Shown in pieces: positions 18,376 through 27,913 of a stretch of DNA of 64,000 bases. A program made the position numbers and the translations under genes. Under the pieces are notes generated by a model. It made no database searches. It had not been told where the DNA came from and saw nothing but the letters and a program-made list of their open reading frames with translations. This DNA comes from Proteiniborus sp. MB09-C3 (GTDB taxonomy: Bacteria > Bacillota > Clostridia > Tissierellales > Proteiniboraceae), in assembly GCF_030263895.1 (NCBI RefSeq), contig NZ_CP127161.1, positions 1,922,001 to 1,986,000 on the forward strand. The letters run 5' to 3'. The first letter of the stretch is position 1. Each line of letters starts with the position of its first letter.

Positions 18376-18846
18376 ATGCCACTAAATGTCGTGTTAGTAG
18401 AACCAGAAATTCCGCAGAACACAGGTAATATTGCTAGAACTTGTGCAGCAACTGGTGCCTCACTACATCTTGTAAAGCCTTTAGGATTTGCTATAGATGA
18501 TAAGCATGTAAAAAGAGCTGGACTTGATTATTGGAGCTTGCTAGATTTACATGTGTATGAGAACCTAGATGAATTCTTTCAGAAAAACGATGTAAGTAAA
18601 TTTTATTTTGCAACAACGAAAGGACGTCAGAGCTATACGGATTTCAAATTTGAAGAAGGAGCTTTTTTATTATTTGGAAAGGAAACAGCAGGGCTGCCAA
18701 AGGAGATTCTCTCCAAGTATCAGGAGAGGACTATGAGAATACCTATGGTTGAAGATGAAAGAGCTAGATCTTTAAATCTTTCAAATTCTGTTGCCATAAT
18801 AGTGTATGAGGTGCTAAGACAGCTTAAATTTTCCAACCTGATATAA
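18376..18846 (+). CDS. trmL: tRNA (cytidine/uridine-34-2'-O)-methyltransferase
   Basis: SPOUT-class methyltransferase that methylates the ribose of the wobble nucleotide in certain tRNA-Leu species. The 156 residues are the minimal TrmL length. Visible motifs are VEPEIPQNTGNIARTCAATG at the N-terminus, LLFGKETAGLP in the middle and RIPMVEDERARSLNLSNSVAI at the knot. It stands between the CheX-like gene and the phosphate cotransporter with its own RBS (AGTAGGGGG). Confidence 0.92.
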   Translation: MPLNVVLVEPEIPQNTGNIARTCAATGASLHLVKPLGFAIDDKHVKRAGLDYWSLLDLHVYENLDEFFQKNDVSKFYFATTKGRQSYTDFKFEEGAFLLFGKETAGLPKEILSKYQERTMRIPMVEDERARSLNLSNSVAIIVYEVLRQLKFSNLI

Positions 18847-18904
18847 TTTATGAAATAATTCTTTAGCATTATGAAAGAATATTTTAAAAAACAGGAGGTT
18901 TATT

Positions 18905-20509
18905 ATGCAAATTGCTTTTGGTGTATTAGGAGGACTAGGATTATTCTTATATGGAATGAATCTTATGGGGACAGGCCTTCAGAAAGCTGCTGGAGAGAAG
19001 CTAAAAAAACTTATAGAGGTATTAACCAGCAATAGATTAATGGGAGTAATTGTAGGTACAGCTGTAACCATGGTTATCCAAAGCAGTAGTGCTACAACTG
19101 TAATGGTTATAGGGTTCGTAAATGCTGGCTTAATGACATTAAATCAAGCAGTTGGTGTAATAATGGGTGCTAACGTAGGAACTACAGTAACAGCACAGCT
19201 TATAGCTTTTAAATTAAGCGATTATGCACCTGTTGTAGTAGCTATAGGTGTTGCAATTTGGCTATTTTCTTCTAAGAAAAAAAATAAGGAGATAGCTGAG
19301 ATACTTATTGGATTTGGTATTCTTTTTATAGGAATGGACTTCATGTCTAGCCATTTGAAACCATTAGGAAATTCACAAGTTTTTAAAGATTTGATAACTA
19401 GTCTTAAAAATCCAGTTTTAGGAATTATAGTAGGCTTTGGATTGACCACTCTAGTACAAAGCAGTAGTGCTTCTATCGGATTGTTGCTTGCTCTTGCTAG
19501 TCAGGGTCTTATAACTATAGATATAGCATTACCCATTCTTTTTGGTGATAACATAGGAACTACGACAACTGCACTTATTTCAAGTATTGGAGCTAATAAA
19601 ACAGCTAAAAGAGCAGCACTTATGCATTTTCTTTTTAACGTAGTAGGAACTATAATTTTTATGGTTATATTAAGAAAGCCTGTAGAAGCTATAGTAATAA
19701 AATTTTCACCAAATGATATACAAAGACAAATTGCAAATTCTCATACACTATTTAATTTACTAAATGTAGCAATTCAATTCCCTTTTGCAGGACTATTAGT
19801 TCTAGCTGCTAAAAAGCTAATTAAAGGGGATGAAGAGGAAGTAATTAATGGCTTAAAATATTTAGATACAAGAATTATTGAAACTCCTTCTATAGCTGTA
19901 GGTCAAGCAAGTAAGGAAGTACTAAGAATGGGAAAAATAGTGAGAGATAATCTGAGGACTGCCATTGAAGCATTCTATTCAAAGGATGAGAAATTAGTTC
20001 AGAAGGTTTTTGAGGAAGAAAAAAGGATAAATGAAATTGAAAGAGATATAACAAAATACCTAATCCAGCTTTCCAATGCACCTCTTACAGATGAGCAGCA
20101 TTCAACTGTAACTACACTATTCCATGCGATTAACGACATTGAGCGTGTGGGAGATCATGCAGATAATATAGCGGAATTATGTCAAAATAGAATAGATAAC
20201 AAGCTTTGGTTTACAGACACAGCTCTTGATGAGCTGCATATAATGTTTGATAAGGTGGAGGATGTATTTAGTAAATCTCTATTAGCATTTAAAACTGCCG
20301 ATCCAAGGATTTCAGAGGAAGTAATCAATCTTGAAGCAGAGGTTGATATAATGGAAAAGCATTATAGAGAAAGTCATATTGAAAGATTAAATACACAATC
20401 ATGTGAGCCTAGCTCAGGAATCGTCTTTCTTGATTTAATAAGTAATCTTGAAAGAATATCAGATCATTCGTCAAATATTGCAATGTATATTTTAGATGCT
20501 CTTAAATAA
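18905..20509 (+). CDS. Na+/Pi cotransporter family protein with PhoU-like tail
   Basis: A 534-residue protein. The first ~310 residues form the duplicated Na/Pi cotransporter fold, shown by the repeated glutamine-serine signature VIQSSSATTVMV and LVQSSSASIGLLL. The last ~200 residues contain PhoU-like helical repeats (INDIERVGDHADNIAELCQNR and SNLERISDHSSNIAMYIL). It probably imports phosphate driven by sodium, with the PhoU part regulating. The RBS is AGGAGG. No pst or pho genes adjoin. Confidence 0.9.
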   Translation: MQIAFGVLGGLGLFLYGMNLMGTGLQKAAGEKLKKLIEVLTSNRLMGVIVGTAVTMVIQSSSATTVMVIGFVNAGLMTLNQAVGVIMGANVGTTVTAQLIAFKLSDYAPVVVAIGVAIWLFSSKKKNKEIAEILIGFGILFIGMDFMSSHLKPLGNSQVFKDLITSLKNPVLGIIVGFGLTTLVQSSSASIGLLLALASQGLITIDIALPILFGDNIGTTTTALISSIGANKTAKRAALMHFLFNVVGTIIFMVILRKPVEAIVIKFSPNDIQRQIANSHTLFNLLNVAIQFPFAGLLVLAAKKLIKGDEEEVINGLKYLDTRIIETPSIAVGQASKEVLRMGKIVRDNLRTAIEAFYSKDEKLVQKVFEEEKRINEIERDITKYLIQLSNAPLTDEQHSTVTTLFHAINDIERVGDHADNIAELCQNRIDNKLWFTDTALDELHIMFDKVEDVFSKSLLAFKTADPRISEEVINLEAEVDIMEKHYRESHIERLNTQSCEPSSGIVFLDLISNLERISDHSSNIAMYILDALK

Positions 20510-20649
20510 TATGAAAAGCGCAGGTATATGTGCTTTTCTACGGAAATATGGCAAATGTTAAAGATATTTAAGAAATTTTCTTACAAAAACATGAAAAAAG
20601 GTATTGTGCACAAATTGTTTATATATTATAATAATTTTAAATACAAACA

Positions 20650-20676
20650 TTGATTTTTATTTAACAATTCTATAAT
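20650..20676 (+). promoter_or_regulatory. Candidate promoter of the glycine reductase operon
   Basis: TATAAT at 20671-20676 just ahead of the riboswitch. The best -35 is TTGATT with a short 15-bp spacer, or ACATTG with 18 bp. Confidence 0.45.
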
Positions 20677-20694
20677 TGAAATAAAACTGGATGA

Positions 20695-20880
20695 AGGATG
20701 CGGAAGAGACCAATATATATTGGCGCCGAAGGAGTAAGTCATAAGTTTGCCATTTATGGAGAAGCTCTCAGGCAAAAGGACCGTATTTGGACAGTTCTCT
20801 GGAAAGCCTATGGCACCGAAGGGGCAATTCTTTGAAAAAAGAAGAATCTCTCAGGTTTAGAACAGAGTAGAGGGGCACAT
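20695..20880 (+). ncRNA. Tandem glycine riboswitch (gcvT motif)
   Basis: Two glycine aptamers in series. The first has GGAAGAGACC, GCCGAAGGAGTAA and CTCTCAGGCAAAAGGACC. The second has TTCTCTGGAAAG, CACCGAAGGGGCAA, AATCTCTCAGG and a closing AGAGTAGAGG. These are the characteristic conserved cores, in the cooperative tandem arrangement. It precedes grdX and the glycine reductase operon, so glycine can be expected to turn on its own fermentation pathway. A terminator hairpin overlaps the 3' end. Confidence 0.93.
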
Positions 20881-20909
20881 AATAATGTTACTTCTATTCT
20901 GTTTTTTTG
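20861..20909 (+). terminator. Riboswitch-controlled terminator
   Basis: AACAGAGTAGAG pairs with CTTCTATTCTGTT and is followed by a T-run. The 5' arm lies in the closing part of aptamer 2, so glycine binding and termination are mutually exclusive in the expected way (an ON switch). Confidence 0.8.
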
Positions 20910-20944
20910 TTCAAAATTTTAAAGGATTGTAAGGGGTGAAACCA

Positions 20945-21322
20945 GTGGGCAAAATAATAGTTACAAACAATCCATTGATAGGAGAAAGATTTGCAGCCTT
21001 ATATGAAATAGAATTTTATGATAAAGATTACATAGGTATTTTGGAAACCGTGAGAGACAAAATCCATCTAGGACACGAGCTTTTATCCCATCCTTTAGCA
21101 GGCAGTATCAAGCCTAATGAAACTCCATATAGGACTGTTATTATTTCAAAAGATAAAAAACAGTTAGATATGAATTCTTTAACTCTTATAGAAAGTGCTA
21201 TAGTAACTACTAGGAAATTTATTAGCAATAGACCAACGCCAGATTGGAATAATGTTGCACTTTTTGACTTTCAAACCGTAGACTTATCCCTAATTGAAAA
21301 TGTACTTAATAACGTGATTTAG
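20945..21322 (+). CDS. grdX: GrdX family protein
   Basis: A 125-residue protein typical of the first gene of glycine reductase operons; its function is unknown. Visible are IIVTNNP at the N-terminus and a conserved middle (GHELLSHPLAGSIKPNETPYRT). Two GTG codons are possible (20936 and 20945). The second is chosen because AAGGGG lies 8 bases upstream. It sits directly behind the glycine riboswitch and ahead of trxB. Confidence 0.85.
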   Translation: MGKIIVTNNPLIGERFAALYEIEFYDKDYIGILETVRDKIHLGHELLSHPLAGSIKPNETPYRTVIISKDKKQLDMNSLTLIESAIVTTRKFISNRPTPDWNNVALFDFQTVDLSLIENVLNNVI

Positions 21323-21466
21323 CCCTGTATAAAACTTGGCAGATTTGGGTAAATTTTAGTTGGTAATAGGCTTTTTGCAAGCAATGAAGTCACATGTCTA
21401 TACCTTATAAATGTTAACCATAAAACTTAATGGGTATAATTATTACAAAATAAAGGAGTGAGGCAC

Positions 21467-22411
21467 ATGACAAACTTATACGATACAATAATAATTGGAT
21501 CAGGTCCTGCAGGTTTAGCAGCAGGATTATATGCAGCAAGAGCAAAAATGAAGACTCTAATATTAGAAAGAGAAAAAGCAGGTGGACAAATAGTTACTAC
21601 TGAAGAAGTGGCTAACTATCCAGGCTCAGTTGAAAACGCTTCTGGACCATCTTTAATTGCAAGAATGGTTGAGCAAGCAGATGAATTTGGAGCAGAAAGA
21701 GTACTAGACGAAGTAAAAGAAGTTAAATTACAAGACAAGATAAAAGTGATTAAAGGTGCTAAGGGTGAATACCATGCAAAGTCTATAATAATTGCAACAG
21801 GTGCTAAACCAAGACCAATGGGCTGTCCAGGAGAAAAAGAGCTTACAGGAAAAGGTGTTTCATACTGTGCAACTTGCGATGCTGATTTCTTTACTGATTT
21901 AGAAGTATATGTAATTGGTGGAGGAGACTCGGCAGTTGAAGAAGCAATGTATTTAACTAAATTTGCCAGAAAGGTTACTATAGTTCATAGAAGAGATGAG
22001 CTAAGGGCAGCAAAATCAATTCAAGAAAAAGCTTTTAAAAATGATAAAATAAACTTTATTTGGAATTCAGTAGTTAAGGAAGTAAAAGGTGAAGGTATAT
22101 TGGAGTCAATGGTACTTGAAAACAGAGTAACTGGTGAAATAACAGAAATAGTTGCAGATGAGGATGACGGTACATTCGGAGTATTTGTTTTCGTAGGATA
22201 TGACCCAGTAACATCACTATTTAATGGAATGGTAGAAATGGAAAATGGCTATATAATAACTGATGATAATATGAAAACTAATATACCAGGAGTATTTGCA
22301 GCAGGTGATTGTAGAGTAAAATCTTTAAGACAAGTAGTTACTGCAACTGCAGATGGTGCAATAGCTGCTACACAAGCTGAGAGGTACATTGAAAGCGTTT
22401 TCGAGGAATAA
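21467..22411 (+). CDS. trxB: Thioredoxin reductase (glycine reductase system)
   Basis: FAD/NAD(P)H-dependent reductase of 314 residues that passes electrons to the thioredoxin encoded next. The FAD-binding motif [12 protein letters not shown] is at the N-terminus, the redox pair CATC is at C134/C137, the second nucleotide motif [12 protein letters not shown] follows, and the FAD contact GVFAAGDCR is near the end. The ATG at 21467 lies behind AAAGGAGTG. It delivers the reducing power needed to regenerate the glycine reductase selenoproteins after each turnover. Confidence 0.92.
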   Translation: MTNLYDTIIIGSGPAGLAAGLYAARAKMKTLILEREKAGGQIVTTEEVANYPGSVENASGPSLIARMVEQADEFGAERVLDEVKEVKLQDKIKVIKGAKGEYHAKSIIIATGAKPRPMGCPGEKELTGKGVSYCATCDADFFTDLEVYVIGGGDSAVEEAMYLTKFARKVTIVHRRDELRAAKSIQEKAFKNDKINFIWNSVVKEVKGEGILESMVLENRVTGEITEIVADEDDGTFGVFVFVGYDPVTSLFNGMVEMENGYIITDDNMKTNIPGVFAAGDCRVKSLRQVVTATADGAIAATQAERYIESVFEE

Positions 22412-22457
22412 AACAATTTTTTTAAATAAAAAAACAAAAATTATAGGAGGGATATCC

Positions 22458-22775
22458 ATGTTAGCAGTTGATAAGGATACTTTTGAACTAGAGGTACTTA
22501 AAGCAGAGGGACATGTATTAGTGGATTTTTGGAGTGAGGGTTGTGAACCATGTAAAGCATTAATGCCACATGTTCATGAACTGGCAGAAAAATATGATGG
22601 AAAAATGAAATTTACTAGCTTAGACACGGGTAAGGCTAGAAGACTTGCAATTTCACAAAAAATATTAGGTTTACCAGTTATAGCAATTTACAAAGATGGA
22701 CAAAAAATTGATGAATTAGTAAAAGACGATGCTACACCAGCAAATATAGAGTCCATGATTCAAAAATATATTTAA
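22458..22775 (+). CDS. trxA: Thioredoxin (glycine reductase system)
   Basis: A 105-residue thioredoxin with active site WSEGCEPCK (C29/C32) in place of the usual WCGPC. Thioredoxins linked to glycine reductase are known to depart from the common sequence. The rest ([19 protein letters not shown] with the cis-proline) is standard. The ATG at 22458 follows TAGGAGGG; the longer upstream frame only extends back into trxB. It carries electrons from TrxB to selenoprotein A. Confidence 0.92.
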   Translation: MLAVDKDTFELEVLKAEGHVLVDFWSEGCEPCKALMPHVHELAEKYDGKMKFTSLDTGKARRLAISQKILGLPVIAIYKDGQKIDELVKDDATPANIESMIQKYI

Positions 22776-22891
22776 TATATTTATCTAAAATTTGCTTAGG
22801 TAACCGACCTATAGAATAGGTTATAAAACCTATCCTATAGGGTTACAATAAATACATGGCATAAGTGAAATATTAAGAGGAGGTGAACTCT

Positions 22892-24178
22892 ATGCGCCTA
22901 GAAATAGGTAACATTATCATTAAGGATGTACAGTTTGGAGACAAAACAAAAGTAGAAAATGGGATTTTATTTGTCAACAAAGAAGAGCTTATTGCAGCAA
23001 TAAGCGATGACGAAAACATCAAAAGTGTAGAGGTAGAGTTGGCAAGACCAGGTGAAAGCGTCAGAATTACACCAGTTAAGGATGTAATAGAGCCAAGAGT
23101 TAAGGCTGAAGGTCCTGGTGGAATATTCCCTGGAGTACTTTCAAAGGTTGAGACTGTAGGTACAGGAAGAACTCATGTACTAAAGGGTGCAGCAGTTGTT
23201 ACAACAGGTAAGGTAGTTGCGTTCCAAGAAGGTATCATAGACATGACTGGACCAGGAGCAGACTATACGCCATTTTCAAAAACAAACAACGTTGTTTTAG
23301 TGATTCAACCTAAAGATGGCTTAAAGCAGCATGACCATGAAAGAACCGTTAGATTTGCAGGCTTAAAAGCAGCAGCATATCTTGGAGAAGCTGGTAAGGA
23401 TGTAAACCCAGACGAGGTCAAGGTATTTGAAACATTACCTTTACTACAGGGAATTCAAAAATATCCAGAGCTTCCAAAGGTAGCATATGTATTAATGCTT
23501 CAAAGTCAGGGCTTAATGCATGATACTTATGTTTATGGTGTCGATGCTAAGCAAACTATTTCAACATTAATTTACCCAACAGAATTATTAGATGGTGCTA
23601 TCATAAGTGGTAACTGTGTTTCTGCTTGTGACAAGAATACAACTTACCATCATTTAAATAATCCTGTTGTACATGATTTGTTTGAAAAGCATGGCAAAGA
23701 ATTAAACTTTGTTGGAGTAATTATCACAAATGAAAATGTCTATCTAGCAGATAAAGAAAGATCATCAAACTGGTCTGCTAAATTAGCAGAATATTTAGGA
23801 GTAGACGGTGTTGTTATATCACAAGAAGGCTTTGGTAACCCTGATACTGACCTAATAATGAACTGTAAGAAAATTGAAAGAAAAGGTATAAAAACTGTTA
23901 TAGTAACTGATGAATATGCAGGTAGAGATGGTGCATCTCAATCATTAGCAGATGCCGATTCACTAGCAGATGCAGTTGTAACAGGTGGAAATGCCAATGA
24001 AGTAATAGAATTACCGGCATTAAATAAAGTAATTGGATATCTTGAACCAGTAAATATAATTGCTGGTGGATTTGATGGAAGCTTAAAGGATGATGGTTCA
24101 ATAGTAGTAGAGCTTCAAGCGATTACAGGTGCAACAAACGAACTTGGCTTCAATAAGCTAACAGCAAGAGGATTCTAA
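22892..24178 (+). CDS. grdE: Glycine reductase protein B, GrdE proprotein
   Basis: A 428-residue proprotein of substrate-specific protein B. It is cleaved to give two subunits. The cysteine in [10 protein letters not shown] is residue 242, the place where the family is cut to form a pyruvoyl group that binds the glycine amino group as a Schiff base. The GPGGIFPG and [14 protein letters not shown] segments are strongly conserved. The ATG at 22892 follows GAGGAGGTG. It partners with GrdB. Confidence 0.93.
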   Translation: MRLEIGNIIIKDVQFGDKTKVENGILFVNKEELIAAISDDENIKSVEVELARPGESVRITPVKDVIEPRVKAEGPGGIFPGVLSKVETVGTGRTHVLKGAAVVTTGKVVAFQEGIIDMTGPGADYTPFSKTNNVVLVIQPKDGLKQHDHERTVRFAGLKAAAYLGEAGKDVNPDEVKVFETLPLLQGIQKYPELPKVAYVLMLQSQGLMHDTYVYGVDAKQTISTLIYPTELLDGAIISGNCVSACDKNTTYHHLNNPVVHDLFEKHGKELNFVGVIITNENVYLADKERSSNWSAKLAEYLGVDGVVISQEGFGNPDTDLIMNCKKIERKGIKTVIVTDEYAGRDGASQSLADADSLADAVVTGGNANEVIELPALNKVIGYLEPVNIIAGGFDGSLKDDGSIVVELQAITGATNELGFNKLTARGF

Positions 24179-24219
24179 TAATTGAAAACATATATAAAAA
24201 AATGAAAGGAAGTGTGATG

Positions 24220-24696
24220 ATGGGACTATTAGACGGTAAAAAAGTTATCGTAATAGGCGATAGAGACGGTATACCAGCACCAGCGGTAGAAGAATGTCTT
24301 AAAAATACTGGCGCAGAAGTAGTTTTCGCATCTACAGAGTGTTTTGTCTGAACGGCTGCAGGCGCTATGGACCTAGAAAATCAACAAAGAGTTAAGGATT
24401 TAACTGAAAAGCACGGAGCAGAGAACATAGTTGTTCTTTTAGGTGCTGCTGAAGGTGAAGCTGCAGGTTTAGCAGCAGAAACAGTTACAGCAGGAGATCC
24501 AACTTTTGCAGGTCCATTAGCAGGAGTCCAGTTAGGACTTAGAGTATATCACGTTGTAGAGCCAGAAATAAAAGATGAATTTGACGCTGATGTATATGAC
24601 GAACAAATTGGTATGATGGAAATGGTTCTTGACGTTGATGATATAGTAAACGAAGTAAGCTCAATAAGAAATGAATATTGTAAATTTAATGATTAA
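24220..24696 (+). CDS. grdA: Glycine reductase selenoprotein A (UGA = Sec44)
   Basis: The reading frame runs through an in-frame TGA at 24349-24351, decoded as selenocysteine: [18 protein letters not shown]. This is the redox-active C-x-x-U of GrdA, which carries the carboxymethyl group from protein B as a selenoether to protein C. From the ATG at 24220 the product has 158 residues with Sec44, the length and position known for this family. An ATG at 24217 is also in frame but sits closer to the AAAGGAA site. Translation needs SelA-D and tRNA-Sec, not encoded in this window. Confidence 0.95.
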
Positions 24697-24739
24697 GTGA
24701 TAACCCAAATTACCCAAAAATACGAGAGGGGGGAAACTA

Positions 24740-26050
24740 ATGAGTAAAATTAAAGTTGTTCATTATATAAATCAATTCTTTGCTGGAATCGGTGGAGAAG
24801 AAAAAGCTGATCATAGACCAGAAGTAAGAGAAGGAGTAGTTGGACCAGGTTTAGCATTGTCTGCAAGCTTTGGTGATGAGGCTGAAATTGTTGCTACAAT
24901 CATTTGTGGTGACTCTTACTTTAATGAAAACCTAGAAGAAGCAAAAGCAGAAGTAATCGGCATGATTAAAAAATACAACCCTGATTTATTCATTGCTGGA
25001 CCAGCTTTTAACGCAGGTAGATATGGTGTTGCATGTGGAACGATTACTGATGCTGTTAAGCATGAACTAGGAATCCCTGTTTTAACTGGTATGTACATTG
25101 AAAATCCTGGAGCAGATATGTTCAAGAAAAGTGTATATATAGTTGAAACAAAAAATAATGCAGCAGGTATGAGGCCAGCAGTAAAAACTATGGCGGGCTT
25201 AGCTCTTAAATTAACTAGAGGCGAAGAAATTGGTTCACCAGCTGAAGAAGGATATATTTCTAGAGGAATCAGAAAGAATGTATTTGTTGATAAAAGAGGC
25301 TCTGAAAGAGCTGTTGAAATGCTTATTAAGAAGCTTAAGGGAGAAAAATTCGTTACTGAGTTCCCAATGCCTGATTTTGATAGAGTAGATCCAAATCCAG
25401 CAGTTAAGGATATTACAAAAGCTAAAATTGCATTAGTTACTTCTGGTGGTATAGTTCCAAAAGGAAACCCAGATCACATTGAATCTTCAAGTGCTTCCAA
25501 ATATGGTAAATACGATATTTCTGGAGTAGAAGATTTAACAGAAGCAACTTATGAAACAGCTCATGGTGGCTATGATCCAACATATGCAAACAATGATGCT
25601 GATAGAGTTCTTCCTGTAGATGTTCTTAGGGATATGGAAAAGGAAGGCAAAATCGGAGAATTACACAGATATTTTTATACTACAGTTGGTAATGGTACAG
25701 CAGTTGCAAGTTCAAAAGCATTCGCAGCGGAGTTTGCTAAAGAACTTAAAGCTGATGGAGTGGATGCAGTTATACTAACTTCCACCTGAGGCACCTGTAC
25801 ACGTTGCGGTGCAACGATGGTTAAAGAAGTTGAAAGAGCAGGTATTCCTGTTGTTCATATGTGTACAGTAGTACCGATATCTTTAACAGTAGGTGCTAAT
25901 AGAATAGTTCCAACTATAGCTATTCCTCACCCACTTGGTAATCCAAGTCTAGAAAAAGAACAGGAAAAAGCATTGAGAAGAAAATTAGTTGAAAAAGCTT
26001 TAGTGGCTTTAACAACTGAGGTAGAAGGTCAAACAGTGTTTGATAAATAA
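24740..26050 (+). CDS. grdB: Glycine reductase protein B selenoprotein subunit (UGA = Sec350)
   Basis: The frame continues through an in-frame TGA at 25787-25789: TST-U-GTCTRCGATM, giving a 436-residue selenoprotein with a U-x-x-C active site. GrdB binds glycine with the GrdE pyruvoyl subunit and transfers the carboxymethyl group to Sec of GrdA. The N-terminus VVHYINQFFAGIGGEEKAD is diagnostic. An inverted repeat directly behind the UGA is a candidate SECIS. The gene uses ATG 24740 with GAGAGGGGGG. A terminator follows, so grdC and grdD may have a separate leader. Confidence 0.95.
25787..25812 (+). promoter_or_regulatory. Candidate bacterial SECIS hairpin in grdB
   Basis: Right after the Sec UGA, GCACC pairs with GGTGC across a 13-nt loop. 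This is the position where a bacterial SECIS element recruits SelB. No equally clear stem is visible in grdA. Confidence 0.45.
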
Positions 26051-26090
26051 TATCTGCTGGCTGCATTCGCAGCTAGCAGCTGCAATCATT

Positions 26091-26124
26091 ATAAAAGGGT
26101 GATTTTGTTTTATCACCCTTTTAT
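26091..26124 (+). terminator. Terminator between grdB and grdC
   Basis: ATAAAAGGGTGAT pairs perfectly with ATCACCCTTTTAT. It is preceded by a second GC-rich hairpin at about 26054-26080 (TGCTGGCTGC / GCAGCTAGCA). Confidence 0.8.
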
Positions 26125-26169
26125 AAAACAGCTATTATGACTTAACTTGATATATTGAATAAATCGAAG

Positions 26170-26330
26170 ATAGGTCAAATGCGACAAGCACTAACCTTAT
26201 TGTAGGTTTATGATAAGGATGTCCATTAGAACCACATGACTGTTAAGGAGTAAGCAATTTTGAGCTGCGAGACTGCAAAGCAGTTAGGACTAATATTATG
26301 TCTGTAGCTGCCAGCTGCGAGTATTAAGAA
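26170..26330 (+). other. Conserved structured intergenic element, copy A (possible ncRNA)
   Basis: The 260-bp gap before grdC contains AACCTTATTGTAGG, TTATGATAAGG, TGTCCATTAGAACCA and CTGCGAGACTGC in an order that recurs at 43.55-43.68 kb. Differences between the copies are mostly transitions, which is what conserved RNA pairing would produce. Its position could mean a leader for grdCD or an independent small RNA. I do not recognise the family. Confidence 0.5.
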
Positions 26331-26363
26331 ACATATTTTTTAATTATTTTGGAGGTGAAGTAT

Positions 26364-27902
26364 ATGTCATTCCCAGTATTAAAAGGTGCTGGATATATTC
26401 TAGTTCACACACCAGATATGGTGATACACAATGGTACAACACAAACTTCAGAAAGAGTTATTAACCCTAACTCAGAGTATTTAAAAGAACTTCCAAAGCA
26501 TTTACGTAGCTTTGAGGATGTAGTAAGCTACCCACCAAATCAAACATATATAGGCTCTATAACTCCGCAAGAGTTAGCAAAATACGAAGCACCATGGCAT
26601 GATAAAAAAGTAGAAGGTGCTGATAGATTCGGAAAGCTTGGAGAAATCATGCCTCAAGATGAATTTATAGGCCTAATGCAAATATGCGATGCTTTTGATC
26701 TTGTTAGGTTAGAAAAGAATTTTGCAGCTGATGTAAAAGGAAAATTAGAAAAGCATCCATTAATTAGAGAAGAGTTAATTGGCAAAATTAAAGAAGGCGA
26801 ATCAGTAGAAGATATTAAGAAGCTAGTTGATGAGCATCATGCAGAAGCGATTTACAATAACAATGAACTAATAGGCTGTGTAAAGAGAGCACATGAAATA
26901 GACATAAATCTAAATGCACATACAATATTTGAAAATCTAGTTGTTAAAGCTTCAGGTGTTCTTGCACTAATGAATCTATTAAATAAAAACGGAATAGATC
27001 CAAATAGCATAGAATATGTAATTGAATGTTCAGAAGAAGCATGTGGAGACATGAATCAAAGAGGTGGCGGAAACTTTGCTAAATCTATAGCTGAAATGGT
27101 GGGCTGTAGTAATGCTACTGGCTCAGACACAAGAGGTTTCTGTGCAGCACCTACACATTCACTAATAGAAGCATCGGCTTTAGTACAAGCTGGTATATAT
27201 GAAAATGTAGTATTAGTAGCAGGTGGAGCTTCAGCTAAGCTAGGTATGAATGGTAAAGATCATGTTAAAAAAGGTTTGCCAATACTTGAAGATGCAGTTG
27301 CTGGTTTTGCTGTATTAGTAAGCAAAAATGATGGAGTTAACCCTGTATTGAGAACTGATCTAGTTGGACGTCATACTGTGGGAACAGGATCATCTCCACA
27401 GGCTGTTATAACATCACTTATTACTACGCCATTAGACAAAGGAAACTTAAAGATTACTGATATAGACAGATATTCCGTTGAGATGCAAAATCCAGATATA
27501 ACCAAACCAGCAGGAGCGGGAGATGTTCCAGCTGCAAACTATAAGATGATTGCTGCACTTGGAGTTAAGAGAGGCGAACTTGAGAGAACAGATGTAGCAA
27601 CATTTGGAGATAAACATGGTTTGCCTGGTTGGGCACCAACTCAAGGTCATATTCCATCAGGAGTTCCTTATGTTGGATTTTGTATAGAAGCTATGTTAAA
27701 CGGCGAAATAAATAGAGCTATGATAGTTGGAAAAGGAAGCTTATTCCTAGGTCGTATGACAAACCTATTTGATGGTGTTTCTATAGTTGTTGAAAAGAAT
27801 AGCGGGAAAGTTGACGAAGGAAAAGGTGTATCTGAAGAAGAAGTTAAGAGATTAGTAGCAGAGGCTATGAGAGAATTCGCGTCACATCTATTAGGAAATT
27901 AG
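26364..27902 (+). CDS. grdC: Glycine reductase protein C, GrdC (beta) subunit
   Basis: A 512-residue thiolase/FabH-like subunit of protein C, which converts the Se-carboxymethyl group on GrdA to acetyl phosphate. Conserved segments are GYILVHTPDMV at the start, ECSEEACGDMNQRGGGNFAKS and SDTRGFCAAPTHS in the centre, and GWAPTQGHIPSGVP later. The ATG at 26364 follows GGAGGTG. It is followed 11 bp later by grdD. A structured element and a terminator separate it from grdB. Confidence 0.94.
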   Translation: MSFPVLKGAGYILVHTPDMVIHNGTTQTSERVINPNSEYLKELPKHLRSFEDVVSYPPNQTYIGSITPQELAKYEAPWHDKKVEGADRFGKLGEIMPQDEFIGLMQICDAFDLVRLEKNFAADVKGKLEKHPLIREELIGKIKEGESVEDIKKLVDEHHAEAIYNNNELIGCVKRAHEIDINLNAHTIFENLVVKASGVLALMNLLNKNGIDPNSIEYVIECSEEACGDMNQRGGGNFAKSIAEMVGCSNATGSDTRGFCAAPTHSLIEASALVQAGIYENVVLVAGGASAKLGMNGKDHVKKGLPILEDAVAGFAVLVSKNDGVNPVLRTDLVGRHTVGTGSSPQAVITSLITTPLDKGNLKITDIDRYSVEMQNPDITKPAGAGDVPAANYKMIAALGVKRGELERTDVATFGDKHGLPGWAPTQGHIPSGVPYVGFCIEAMLNGEINRAMIVGKGSLFLGRMTNLFDGVSIVVEKNSGKVDEGKGVSEEEVKRLVAEAMREFASHLLGN

Positions 27903-27913
27903 AGGTGATATAA

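Noticed and set aside
24367-24696. grdA called from an internal ATG as a 109-residue protein
   Set aside because: The upstream frame is conserved and the TGA is the known selenocysteine site.
25817-26050. Separate 77-residue gene behind a truncated grdB
   Set aside because: It is the C-terminal part of grdB after the Sec UGA.
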